Source: Antitrichia curtipendula (Eukaryota; Streptophyta; Bryopsida; Hypnales; Leucodontaceae). From it: 64,000 bases of DNA. The stretch lies in the NCBI GenBank assembly GCA_951230915.1, contig OX579640.1, positions 22,216,981 through 22,280,980 of the forward strand, read 5' to 3'. Under the pieces are notes generated by a model, which saw only the letters and a program-made list of their open reading frames with translations, was not told the origin of the DNA and did not search any database. Shown here in pieces: positions 49,420-61,129 of the stretch (the stretch's first letter is position 1; each line of letters starts with the position of its first letter). The position numbers and the translations under genes are program-made.

Positions 49420-50077
49420 TCCCTAAAAGATTGAGGGAACAATGAATAAAAAAAAATCCAAAAATCAACCATGTAAATTTATAATAGACAACTATGGGAA
49501 TGTGTACAAACACTAGTAGAAAATTCAATTTTTCTGTTGTTTTGGACGCGTTGTCTTGGACAAAATTTGACAAAAATCTGTTGATCTCAACAGATTTTTG
49601 TCAAATTTTGTCCGAGACAACGCGTCCAAAACAACAGAAAAACTGAATTTTCTACTAGTGAAAAGAGCTCATAAACTTTGACCACACGGATTGAAAGATT
49701 AAAATGTTTAAGGTTATAATGGAAAAAAAATCAACTTTGTTCGAGAGGGTCAATAGATTTTAATTTCTCTTAGAATGAAATTTTTATGCTACACGTGTTT
49801 ATTCTTTTGACATTTGCATTGTGTATCATGTAAGTTATATACCTACCAAATTTCAAAAGTAGAAGAGGAGTTTTGCACATATTGCTTGAAGTTGTCTCAA
49901 CTGTCCAAAAAGTTCAAGGCAACATAACTTTTGATTCAAGAACCCAATAGGCAAAAAAACTATATTTCCAATCAAGGGACACATGTTCACACCTTGTGTT
50001 AAAATTTCATAATCATCCAAACCAAATTGACTTCATGGGTCATATATATATTGAACATCCACTTGGGCCTTTAGAAG
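49420..50077. mobile_element. TTAA-type MITE, inverted AAGTG subfamily, with nested foldback
   Basis: TTAA at 49416-49419 then TCCCTAAAAG; the right end reads CACTTGGGCCTTTAGAAG followed by TTAG. Read in reverse it matches the start of 16204 (AAGTGG.TGTTCAAT, TGACCCATGAAGTCAAT-like blocks, GGATCAAAAGTTATG relatives). Confidence 0.65.
49511..49660. mobile_element. 150-bp CACTA-ended foldback MITE nested in 49420-50077
   Basis: CACTAGTAGAAAATTCA at the left mirrors TGAATTTTCTACTAGTG at the right. The two arms pair along almost the whole length (GTTTTGGACGCGTTGTCT etc.) with a tiny loop. AAA flanks both sides, a 3-bp duplication as in CACTA elements (weak evidence in A-rich DNA). Confidence 0.85.
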
Positions 50078-50321
50078 TTAGTATTGAAATTGAATTGTTT
50101 GGTGGTTTTAAATTTGACAACAATGCAAAATTATTACTAAAATATAATTTTTTCATACTCGCATAAGAGTGAAAGCATTTCAAATCCCAAAGAAGAAAAA
50201 TTTGACTTTCAAAAATTTAGGAATATATTTCTAATTCTAACCTAGAAAAAAAATTTGATCTAATTCCACTTTCTTTTTGTTTAGATCAATTCTAAAAAGA
50301 CAAGCCCCTATAACCATGTAG

Positions 50322-50476
50322 CACTACAATAGAAAGGGGTGTTTTAAGTGTGTTTTTAAGTATAGTCCTAGAGATAAGATATTAAGTAATGACCTTTATG
50401 GAGATTTTCAATAAAAAATTACTGAAAATACACATACTTAAAAACACACTTAAAACACACTTTTTTTCTTGTAGTA
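50322..50476. mobile_element. CACTA-ended MITE, related to 52543-52764
   Basis: It starts CACTACAATAGAAAGGGGTG and ends CTTTTTTTCTTGTAGTA (the last base has changed from G). The GTGTTTTTAAGTATAGTCCT and ATTAAGTAATGACCTTTATG blocks are shared with the 52.5 kb copy. Confidence 0.75.
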
Positions 50477-50481
50477 AGTTG

Positions 50482-52540
50482 AACTTCAAATTAAAACTTT
50501 AATTTTACTTTATATACTCTATTTTTTCAAGGAATGAAATTTATTTTATTTTTTATATTTTTAGGATATGAAAGCATGTGTCTTGTGTAAGTTATAATTT
50601 TTTTTTATTTTTGACAAAATTTGAAATTATTGTGAATGTTTGATTCAAAAATGAAGAAAATTCATTCAAATTAAATATTAGAATTTTAAAATATCTAACA
50701 AGTTTAGCATTGGTGTAAATTTTAGTCTATAGTATTATGGTGTTAGTTCATAGGAATGTGGTTATAAAGACTCAACTTCAAACTTCAATAAAATATTGAT
50801 TGTTTGATTTTTCAAAATTTTCAAGCACAACCCAAATTGAACTTGGGAAGCTTCATTTTTTTAATTTTACTAAAAAAAACTAAGAATCATTTTGATTGCC
50901 AAAAGCAAGTTTGAAAAGCAAAAAAACAAATACTAAATATACTATATGAATATTTTATTTTTTAAATAAATGCAACATTATAATAAGTGCACAATGTCAT
51001 AACCTATTGTCACAATTTCATTTATTTTTCCATTTGAATGTTTAGCTAATCACCCATGTACATTTTCATCCATAATTTGGAAGCATTGAATTTAGTTCAT
51101 TTGAAATTTAGTTATAGCAAACTAACAAGAATAAAATTATTCTTATGCAAATGTTTGTTTAGTTGCAATTACCTTATAATATTAATATAATAATTGCAAT
51201 ATTTACAACAACAATCTCTTTCCATAAAAAAACCAAATAAGCATTAGAACTACGTTTCTATTATTTAATTGTGAAAGTTTTGTTAGAGCTTATTGGAAGT
51301 TAAAGGAATTTTGAGATTCTCTAACCATGATTATTTTGACAACGTATAATTCAACTATGAATTTTAAATTGTTGAAAATAGGTGAACCCAAAATCAACCC
51401 TTGACTTTTTATTCTCAAAGGGCTTACATTAAGACAAGAATCTGAATGGGATTGTTTTGCACACAAGTCACAATTAGATGCAATTACTTACTTTTTTATT
51501 TATCTCCTAAGCCCTTTGAAATCCATATTTGGGATGATAAATACATTCTTAGGATTAGATAATCCCAAATTTTAAATTTTGGCCCTAAATTTGCTTATTG
51601 GTCCTAAAATAGCATGGAAATCCTCCAAAATTAGATGAATAGGCATCCAATTAAATGTTGATTATAATTGCAAAAAAAAATTTAATTTTTTTTAAAAATA
51701 TATGCAAAAAAATATAATAGACCAAAAACCTTGATTTTGAATCCTAAATTAAGTATACTGCAAAAGCTATGATCCAAAAACTACCTAGATTCAAGATAGA
51801 AAATAAGACAAGGATTTCTTGCAATCATTGAACAATTATAGATTCTTAAAGAAAACACCACTACTTGTAATGATACATGTATCATTAAATAAGATAATAT
51901 TAGATCAATTTTCTTTATACCATTGATATATTAGAGCATTGGCCAATCAATAGTATTGGTGTAGTAGTAGTTTTAAAACCAAGCCATTTGCACTTTCGTA
52001 ATGAAACTCAAGTTTCTCAATGTAGATTAGAGATAACAAGCAACTACTACTTCATACTTTATCTTTGTAATTTGGATCCCTCACTATGTAGCATTGGTTT
52101 GCTTTACAAGTTACAAACTTCCTAACATTCATTACATATGTAAGCTTAACTTAAAATTGTCAAAATAAGGCCTCGTCCCCTTTTGCCCATAGTTAATAAA
52201 TTAAAGTACCTCCATAGAACGTTGACTGCTATTTTTGGATGAAAAATGCACAATTTAAGTACTCAGAATGGTGGTTAGTAGACAATAAGCAACAAGTTGA
52301 AGTTAAAGATCATTTAGGGTAATAATTGAAGTTTATTTATAGTGATGTGGAGGTAGTAGCTTTGTTCACCATCAATTCTAATTTGTGAAAATATCATTTA
52401 CTTAAAGTTCTTGCAAAAGCAACATTTGATAATACAAATATTTTGTCTTTGTATACATACAATGGATTTAAGGTTCACCTAAATTACATTTATAAATTTT
52501 TATAACCTTCACCATCAAAAATTTGTAATCACTTTATATG
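50482..52540. other. AT-rich intergenic DNA, nothing recognised
   Basis: No gene, RNA or element terminus identified between the two related CACTA-ended MITEs. Confidence 0.4.
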
Positions 52541-52542
52541 CA

Positions 52543-52764
52543 CACTATAAGAGAAAGGGGTGTTTTAAGTGTGTTTTTAAGTATAGTCCTAAAGATAAGA
52601 TATTAAGTAATGACCTTTATGGAGATTTTCAGTAAAAATTTACTAGAAATACATGTGTTTTCAGTAAATTTTTATTGAAAATCTCCATAAAGGTCATTAC
52701 TTAATATCTTATCTCTAGGACTATAATTAGAAACACACTTACAATTCCCCTTTTTCTTGTAGTG
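52543..52764. mobile_element. 222-bp CACTA-ended foldback MITE with GCA target duplication
   Basis: It begins CACTATAAGAGAAAGGGG and ends CCCCTTTTTCTTGTAGTG, flanked by GCA on both sides (52540-52542, 52765-52767). The arms fold on each other around a centre near 52650. Confidence 0.9.
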
Positions 52765-52767
52765 GCA

Positions 52768-55047
52768 TCTAGAATGTTTGCAAGCACTTGCATTTTGCTT
52801 CCTTAGCATATACCAATGTGCAAACACTCTTTATTCCTTCTCTTGCACATCAAGTCCATGGTGCCACATATGAATTTGACGTGCAAGAGAACCATAACAA
52901 GACAATTGATTTTAGGTGTAGTTAGCAAAGCTCCTCCAATTCCATCAACATCACTAACAATGCAGCCACCAGTCTCGTCAACAATAACTATTAATATCCA
53001 AAGTTCTACGGAAGAAACACAATAAATATGTTTATTTCTTCTTGTCTTTGCTCAAATGCCAACAAAGCACATACAATAGATGGCATTGAATAAATACACA
53101 AATTTGGAATCTAATATTATTTGGGGTCTTTTTCTAATTAAAAGTCAAAACTAAAGTAGGGAATCCTTCCATGGATTCCAAGTCAAATCGCCTCAATCCA
53201 CTATGGGATGCCAACCCATTTCCAACCACTTAAGGAATTAAGCCTATTTGGCGGATGGGTGTATCAAGAGAAATATTTTTTCCATGTAGGCAAATTGAAA
53301 CAAGGGGAATTTTTTTTAAAATTACCTTCTTTTTTTTGTCAAAAATGAAATCAATATGAATTTTTTTTATCAAGATTTTGTAAAATCTATTTTTGTCATA
53401 TAGGATATTGTATTTCCAACCATAGGTTGGTCATATAATTGACAGTAAATGTGGCACCCATATGTGCTTTTCTTGTAATACAGCATATTGTGCCACATAA
53501 GGACAATTACACATGTTGAGTATGGCCAGAAATACAACAAACTATATTGTGGAAATGGGTTGCTTGCTCTACATTTTTTGCAAAGATTTAGGAAAGTTTT
53601 GTTGTTACATGACCATTAGCATTATGCTTTCATTGCAAGATGGACATAGAAGTTTGTGCAAATGATATAAGAAGCACAATTTACTGAAAGCATAAATGAA
53701 TAAATGTTGATACAAGAAAAGTCTATGCCAAGCATTGCCTTCATATAAGGTGGATACCCCCAAAACTGCCACTTTTTGCTACTGCGCCTAGTTATTATTA
53801 TTAGAGTGGTCAAATTTTCATATATTCTAGTTAGCAAGTGAAAAAAAGTTCCAATGCACCAAAGATATAACATTGTTAAACGAGTTGGGGGGGCTTTTTC
53901 TCTCCTAAAAAGCAAGATCCCCTCCGTCGTGAAGTCATTGCAGTCAAGATTGTAGCCATTAGAGTGGTAAGCAGTCTAGACTTGCCAAGTAGCACCTGCA
54001 CTGTGTTTTGTCTTCATCAGTCACTTCCATGCTGCCGAATCAGCATGCAACTAGTCAATAGCAACCGATTTAGATTATAATTCAAATTTTTGGTAGGCAT
54101 CTAAGGGGGATTATTCCTCCTAGAAAATATGAAAATTTGACAATGTTGTGGAACTCAACACTTGGATACCATATACAAAAGTTACAAAGGGTCAAGGTTT
54201 TTTTGGTAGGTGTTCTAAAATCATTTCTTCAACATATGTACATATTTATTTTGGAGATATATACAAGGTGATGATGGCAGTTTTAGGCTAGGTGCATTTT
54301 GGAGTGTATCCACCTTACAATAAAAGAAGTCCAATCTTGTATGTAGTTTGGCAAATGCATACTGTAGCAAATTAAAGACTTTCCAATAGAGCAAAGAGAG
54401 ATGTTAAGATACGCTCTCCACTCTAGTTCACTCTAGTTGTCTGTAGTTATAAAGACAACTAGGGATTAGATAAGAATCCTTAGGACCAATAGTAGAGGAG
54501 GAGAACTTCTTCTCACCTTGATATATGTTACAAACCTACTTTGAATAGATCTACTTCTTTCTTCTTGCACACTTTGGTTTTACAACCTTTTATAGATTTG
54601 TTTTGTTTCTTATTCTCAACAAGAGAAATAGCTTCAGCTACTCCAAGTTGGTATAACTTACATGGAGTGCTAAATAGAACACACTATTAGTAGAGCACAG
54701 TATTACCATAGCATGATATGTGTCTTTGAATGCACCATCAGTATGCCTTGTGCTTTTGAGCACGCTATCAATATGGCATTTGTTGTTGAGCACACCCAAA
54801 GAGTCATTTTTGTGCTGAAACTCGTGTTACAAATCTGTATTTTTTTGTAGAGAGTTCTTTTTATTGCAATTTTAAATACCTTGATATTTCATCTCATAAA
54901 TCTAGAAATGTTGTGAAACTGGTGGATCCCTCTTGCAAATAATTTTCTTATATTTATTTTTTTATTTCTCAACAATTATGAAGAATTAGAAATGAATAAA
55001 ATGTACAAAAAATATGTTTTAAAGAGTAGAATGTTATAAAAGTACTA
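52768..55047. other. AT-rich intergenic DNA with dispersed repeat fragments
   Basis: A stretch near 53210-53240 is an inverse copy of sequence at about 6830-6870. A weak stem pairs ATGTGGCAC (53449) with GTGCCACAT (53490). Open frames at 52816-53025 and 53622-53915 have no family resemblance. Confidence 0.35.
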
Positions 55048-55051
55048 TTAA

Positions 55052-55989
55052 TCCTAAAGTCTCATTGTTTCTACAGGGGATATAATGAATTCTAGGTAGA
55101 CTCTTGTGGTCTCAATTTTTGTCTTGATTTTAGAAAGTTTTTTAAGAAAGAAAAACACATTATTTTTAATTTGAGAATATAAATTTTACTTCAATCAATG
55201 TCTGGGAGTGAAGGTTACACTATCTTAAGCCAAAAATAGAGCTTGCAAGACAATACAAATAAAATTACAAAAAGTCAAAATAGAATTTTATTACTAATAG
55301 TATAAGTAAAGAACATGTGGTCAAAGAAATTATTCAAGAAATTATTTTTGTTTACATAGAAGGATTTGATTCATTATATTTGGACTAATGATGAAAAAGG
55401 TATTAAAGATCTTGTTTTGGAGGCAATTAGAGCATCTCATTGAAAAAATAAGTTAAAGAATTTATTTTGTAGCTGAACTTTTACACTTAAAAAAAATTAA
55501 AATTCATATGGTTTAGTTTCTTGCAATCTCACCATTTGGATTAATGTATTTTCAGTTCCTTCTTAGAAATATTAATGATTTAGCTATTCCCCCTATCTCA
55601 TATCTACTTCAACTTAACATTTTTTTCAAGGAATGAAAATCAAATGAGAATTTTTTGAATATTTTTTTGACTTTCAACTCAAGTTTTCAAGTTTTCAATT
55701 TAAAATTCAATATTAGTAGTACAAAAATTTTAAGCTAAGAATATTCAAAATCTTATAATCTAGTCATGCAAGGTATAAAAGGATCCATTTTTTTCACATC
55801 AAATGCAAATATCTTGCAATCAACTTAGTCAAAGGTTTTGAAAGTTCATCCACCTATTTTCATACTAATTTAGTGCAAGAGCCTACAATTAAATATGCAA
55901 AAAAATAATTTAAAGTTATTTATTCTTTCAAATAGAAATAGAAAGTTTGAATGTTTTTTGATGAAATAAAGGCCTTTGGACTTTGGAAA
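55052..55989. mobile_element. TTAA-type MITE, GTCTC subfamily, degenerate right end
   Basis: TTAA at 55048-55051 then TCCTAAAGTCTCATTG; the interior (TGTGGTCTCAATTTTTGTCT) follows the 14152 and 37681 elements. Its right end abuts the next element, and only CTTTGG..TGAA can be seen. Confidence 0.55.
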
Positions 55990-55993
55990 TGAA

Positions 55994-56540
55994 TCCCTAA
56001 AGGGCCAAGTGATCATTCAATGTATGTAAGAAATCTTGGGTAGTTGTAAACAAAATCAATTGTGGTCAGATGTTCATGAAATCTTGATACAAGATATGAA
56101 CATGTCTCCTTTAATTGGAAATATTATATTTTTTCGATCATGTTCTCGGATCAAAAGTTATGCTGCCTTGAAATTTTTGGGCAACCATGGCAACCTTGGC
56201 AGCAAATACATAACTTGTTTTCTACTTTTAAAATTTGACATGTATGTAACTAACATGATACAAGTAGCAACTATAAAAAAAAACTCACGTGTAGTGCAAG
56301 AATCTCACTATAGGGGCAATTAAAGTATCTTGACTTTGTTGGACAAGGTCAATTTTTTTTCCTTCTAATTTCAAACGTTATAATCTTTTAGTTTGTGCAT
56401 CAATGTTTCTGAAAATATTTCCATACATTCCATAGTAATCTAGTACAACTTGTACAATTGTATATCAATTTTTTTCATCACCCTAAAAAGTGGCAATTTT
56501 GGACAATTTTAGTCTAGAATGTAATTTGGTTCTTTAGAGG
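55994..56540. mobile_element. TTAA-type MITE, AAGTG subfamily (547 bp)
   Basis: It starts TCCCTAAAGGGCCAAGTG after TGAA, with AAGAAATCTTGGGTAG and GGATCAAAAGTTATGCTGCC shared with 16204; the right end is TTCTTTAGAGG. The target copies are poor. Confidence 0.6.
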
Positions 56541-58226
56541 TTTTAGGGTTTAGCCCCGATCGATTTTGAAAAAACTATATGACACTTTTCTCATATTATT
56601 GAAGGAGAAACATTTTTGGCTCCTTGTATGCTAAATAGTTAGTTGTCTTTTATTTGAACAACACCTTGTATCTTGATAAATCAGAAAAGGGTGCAAAAAA
56701 TATTTTAAAATGCATCAAAACCATTCCTTTTAATTTCTAATCTAAACCCACATGCATTGGCCAATCATAATTTTTGTTTTGGGATGGAAATAAACACTTC
56801 TCAAGGTCAATTATAGGAATCTTCTCAGTTTTTGTCGCAAAAGTCAATCATTTCTACCTTTTTACACTACATAAAATTTGTAAATTAATAACATCAATTT
56901 TCATGTACAATGATAGAATGATTATTTTGAAGCTTTCCACATACTTGTGCATCTAAAATCATTCATGATCCTTTTAAGCCTTGAAAGGTTGTCAAATAAG
57001 GTCTCTCTATCTTACAGGAGAGAACCAAAGTACAAACCATCTTAGCTACCAAATTTGCCAAATAAAAAAGAGTTAAAATAATTTCAAAAATAAAAATCAT
57101 GTCTTCAAAACTTACTGAGTTTTCAAACCATATGAAGTTTGTATGAAAGTCACATCCAAGCTAGGGAAACCTAAAAACACCATTTTTTCTACTCTAATCA
57201 ATTTTTACTATTAGACTAATCAACAAAATTTATATTCTATTTGGCTAATAAAAAGAGATTTCAAAACACCAAAGAATGCATCATTTGGATACAATATACA
57301 AAAGTTGCAAAGGATCAAAGTTTTTTGGATGGATGCTTAAAACCCTTTCTTTCAACAACAGGTATATACTTGATTTAGGAGATTTATCATAATGAGAGCA
57401 TTTGATCAAGTGGTGCTTTTAAGCACATGACACTTTGGGGTTTCCTACCTTGGTTCGACATTGTGGCATTGAAATTTATATACAACATTCTTGAACAAAC
57501 CATTAGAGGTCCCTAGATTTTGTAGCAATTGAGCAAAATTTCAATATTTATATCCATATTTAGTATGTTTCCATTTCTTCGTAGAATGATAGTCTTGGGG
57601 TACCAAAGAATAGTGTCACATTATGATGCCTGATGTCTACATTGGCATCGATCTAGTCAGTGTCAACATGGGCCTTGGGCACCATACTTTGACACTATTC
57701 CTTGGTGCCCAAAGACCACCTTTTCTATTAATATTCGTCCATGTTGACGGATGTAAAACATCTTCACCACTTCACTTGATATTGCTTTTTGCGCTGCCCC
57801 AAAATAATAGAAACAACAATGACAATGTATTTCTTTTGAAATGATTGCGCAACTACTCTGCCGCCACACATTCAAGTGCTGTGTACGGTATGCCCAATCC
57901 TTCATTCCTTCGTTCCTTCCAATGCAGTAAAGAAATTCTTTCTTCCCAGCCCAGTCGGTGAGAGAATGGCAAATTCTCCAAGTAATCGTCCATTTGTCCA
58001 TGTGTTTCAAAAAAATAACAAGTCGTGTGGCCCCCCGAGAATCACGTAAGAGGGTGAGCGAGAGGGAATGCTACTGGGAGGTTGTTCATTCGTAAGGTGC
58101 AGAGGAGCATCTTCGGAGGTCTTGGTCCGTTGTGATTTGAGAACTGGAAAAGCATTTCGTTTGCAGCAGGAGTTTCATCCCTTAGGCTGCTAAACCCTGA
58201 TACTTCCTGTTTAGGGCCTCAACACG
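56541..58226. other. AT-rich intergenic DNA and UTP4 fragment leader
   Basis: A hairpin occurs at 57591-57717. Composition becomes gene-like after about 57.85 kb, which would be the promoter/leader of the UTP4 fragment. Nothing else is recognised. Confidence 0.4.
57591..57717. repeat. Imperfect hairpin, ~28-bp arms
   Basis: GGTACCAAAGAATAGTGTCA (57599-57618) pairs with TGACACTATTCCTTGGTGCC (57690-57709) with few mismatches, and pairing extends a further 8 bp outward. The size and imperfect pairing are also compatible with a small RNA precursor, but nothing else supports that. Confidence 0.7.
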
Positions 58227-60158
58227 ATGCTGGAAGTGCACAGATGCCGACAGATTGAGTGGTCACCGAGCGCCGTCGTTGCTCTTGCCACCAGTGTGAA
58301 TGGCGCAGCCGTCGCTGTGGCCCGGGAGAATGGCGCTATAGAGATCTGGAGTGTTGCTGCGGGGTCCATAGGATGGCATTGTCAGTTGGTACGTATATGG
58401 CACTCAGTTTGTCTCCGTCAAATTTGACGCTTAGGGTTTGGGAATTGTGCGATTGCGCAACTGCGATGTTCGCTACTACATTCGACGCAATTCACGAAGG
58501 AGGAGCCCGTATCTTTTTGCTAGTTCTGAAGTCTAAAACCTTAGGTTTAACGGACTTCAATCCTAAAACCTTCGGTCGGCCGTATTTTAGGGTTTAGTAC
58601 CAAGAGATTGCTTGTCAAGGGTTACTCTGAGATCTATGGTTTTGCTTTGATGGATTTCGTGGATAGTCTATCCCCGTAATGGAGGTCCCGTACGTGACGT
58701 AGAAATATCCCTTTGGATTGTGTCTAGGGTTTAAGGATTAGGTGTTTATGTGAGAGGATACTACTAATGAGCTAATATGCAGGAAGCCTGATGTAAAGAG
58801 CTCGTGTTTGCCGTGTGTTTGCAGACAATTCCAGGAAGGCAAGGTGCGGCGATTTCATCATTAACATGGTGCCAGTCTTTGGGCGAGGATGCGTCACCTC
58901 TTGGCAGATTGTTCTCGTCAGGGCTCGATGGTCTGGTCACCGAGTGGAATCTTCGTACCCTTCAACCAAGGGTGAGGATCTCTTTTTGTTTGAATCCCGC
59001 TAATTCAGATTTATTTATATAAACTGAACATGAGTTGTCTCTTAGTCAATGAAGCATTCAGTGCATTCCAGGTTCTAAATGGATTCATCTGTCCATGGCA
59101 GGTGGTGGTGGAATCAATGGGAGGATCCGTGTGGCAGTTGGCTGCAGAGCATATGGACGCAGTAGTGACTGAGGGCTTGAATGGAAGCTCGAGCAATAGA
59201 ATTCGAGAAAGCGAGGAAAATGACAGTGAAGATGAGGGAGCAGTAGCAGCAGTGATAGTGACGACGAGCCGGAAAGAAGAGCACAAAGAGTGGCGTTTGC
59301 TTGTGAAGATGGAGTTGTTAGAATATTTGAAGTTTCTACTGCAAAGTATGGTCTTGTCTATCAGAAATCTTTTCCTCGAGTGAAAGGTAAGTTCCATTTG
59401 AAATTTAACGTCTTTTGCGAAGATGATTGTGGTTTTTCTACAATATAGAGACCTAGGGTTCTTACACGGATTGTCTGTGGCTTTTTCCAGGTCGTATCCT
59501 GAGTGTCGCATGGACTTGGGATGATAGGAGACTTGTTGCAGGGGGCTCCGATGGGTAAGTTCATACGCATGATTTGTTGTGCTGCGGTATGCACAATTGA
59601 TTTCAGCTGGGTCCGGATTTGAGTATTTGATTTGTGTGTTTGCCTTTCGTCAGGCTTTCAGTTAAATTTTTGAAACACTCCTTTCGATTGTTAATGATTA
59701 ATGATCGAAAAATGCCTTTGCAGGTGCATACGATGCTGAGATATTACCAACACTCGAGAAATTTACCGAATCACCGCTGGTATCGGAGGCAAAGAGAAGA
59801 TTTCTGATTTGTGTATTTGGTCCTTGTTGGTCTTGAGGTGAATAGTATCCAGTGCCTACGGTTTGTAGATGGTCGATGTCGGAATTTCAAATTGCCCTAT
59901 GATACAAAACTTCTACCAATTTGGGTGCTCGGTATTGAATTTCAAATCATCGTATGAATACTTGACGAAAACCATCTAGGAAAGTTCGTCCCGTTCGGTC
60001 ATTGGGTGGAACGTTATTTTTGACTCACTTGAACACTTCTGTGCCGGTGCAGGAATGGAGACATTGTTAGTGGTGACAGCAGTGGGAGCACTCAGTTTTG
60101 GGATGGACAGCTGGGCACGCTGCTGCAAGCTCAGACTCGGCACTGCATCAAAGTGTAA
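58227..60158 (+). pseudogene. UTP4: UTP4 (cirhin, U3 snoRNP WD40 protein), 5' fragment, inactivated
   Basis: UTP4 is a WD40 subunit of the t-UTP part of the small-subunit processome, acting in the nucleolus on 35S pre-rRNA. Six exons are readable: 58227-58388 (starts MLEVHRCRQIEWSPSAVVAL, ends GSIGWHCQL), 58825-58971 (TIPGRQGAAISSLTWCQS ... GLVTEWNLRTLQPR), 59102-59386 (VVVESMGGSVWQLA ... YQKSFPRVK), 59491-59554 (GRILSVAWTWDDRRLVAGG), 59724-59837 and 60053-60158 (GDIVSGDSSGSTQFWDGQLG). Splice sites are intact, so this is a DNA-level copy. It is broken by a one-base deletion at about 59237-59239 in the acidic Ser/Asp linker, and by TGA at 59737-59739 where a tryptophan codon is expected. It ends at TAA 60156-60158 after roughly 290 of about 800 residues; no later WD repeats follow. 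Confidence 0.9.
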
Positions 60159-60489
60159 CTAATCTAGATATTTGAATCTCCTTCCCAGGGGAAAACAAGA
60201 TTTCCAGCATTGCAAAGCTACAGCAGGAGGAAACACCAAGCTCCAAGTACCTAACGAAGATCACCAAACCTTTCCCTCCCGCATCCCCAACCCTCTCTCC
60301 CCGGCGTTCCCCCCGTTCCCCGATCTCCCCGTTCCCCTCCCTGCGCCGCAGTTCGCCTCGTTGGGAGCGTCTGCGTTTCCAACGGGGCCCATAAAAAATT
60401 CTCCAAGTAACTTTATTTCCCTCTTTGCAATGGATTTTATTTCATTTCTGGTGACCTCCCCCCTTTACTTCTCCTTTCCAGAAGCCAAC
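60159..60489. other. C-rich sequence after the UTP4 break
   Basis: 60270-60370 is strongly C-rich on the plus strand (repeated CCCC with GTTCCC and CTCCC). The 124-codon frame at 60172-60546 is proline-rich because of this and is not a credible gene. It does not resemble UTP4 exon or intron sequence. Confidence 0.5.
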
Positions 60490-60978
60490 TCAGGAGGTCC
60501 GGGGGTGAACAAACCCCCTCACTCGTCCCCCTCAGAAAAACCCTGAAATTTATTTTTTTCTATGCATGATTTTTTTTGCAAATACTGAATTCATATTTGC
60601 AATCAGAGGCCCCAAAGTTGCTACGAGAATCTTCAAAATAGATTTCAGACAACACAAAATAGGGGGCTTTTGTTTTATATGCACCCTTGGATGGACTTTG
60701 GCAGGACGAGCGAGGGGGCCAATCAATGTTCAGGATTTTTTTTGAGTTTTATCGACTAATTTCCTTCAATTCTCACACAGAACCGGTTTTTGAAGAACTG
60801 AGTCCGGTAATTTCCTCTATTTTTTTTCACTGAAAATAGAAATTTTATGGGTTTTTTCACCAGTTTTTTGTCGATGTTTTCAAATTGCAACCGTTTTTTT
60901 TCCAAATTCCTCCGGCTAACTTTGCACTAGCTGCCGGGGTTTTCCAATCATTGGGGCCAGTTCAACCCGGCCCTCAGG
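60490..60978. mobile_element. TIR element copy B (~489 bp), relative of 1829-2595
   Basis: Left end CAGGAGGTCCGGGGGTGAAC; right end, inverted, CCTGAGGGCCGGGTTGAACT. The interior corresponds to copy A without the TA MITE; at the equivalent place it reads TTTTATCGACTAATTTCC, an apparent empty site. Confidence 0.6.
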
Positions 60979-61129
60979 AATAATCAATCAAGGATTCCAA
61001 CCAATCTTGCATTGATGAGCCAATCCCAATGTTTTTTTGATGCACAATTTTTTGCTATTTGGGTGGAGCCAAAAGGTGTTTGCTCTTTTTTGTAAAAGAG
61101 TTTTTTATTTTTTGTGGTCAAAATAAACA

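Noticed and set aside
59030..59383. 117-codon ORF taken as a gene of its own
   Set aside because: It is UTP4 exon 3 read through its one-base deletion; the C-terminal part in this frame is nonsense relative to the family.
60172..60546. 124-codon proline-rich ORF
   Set aside because: It is produced by C-rich low-complexity DNA and runs into a TIR element; no start context or homolog.
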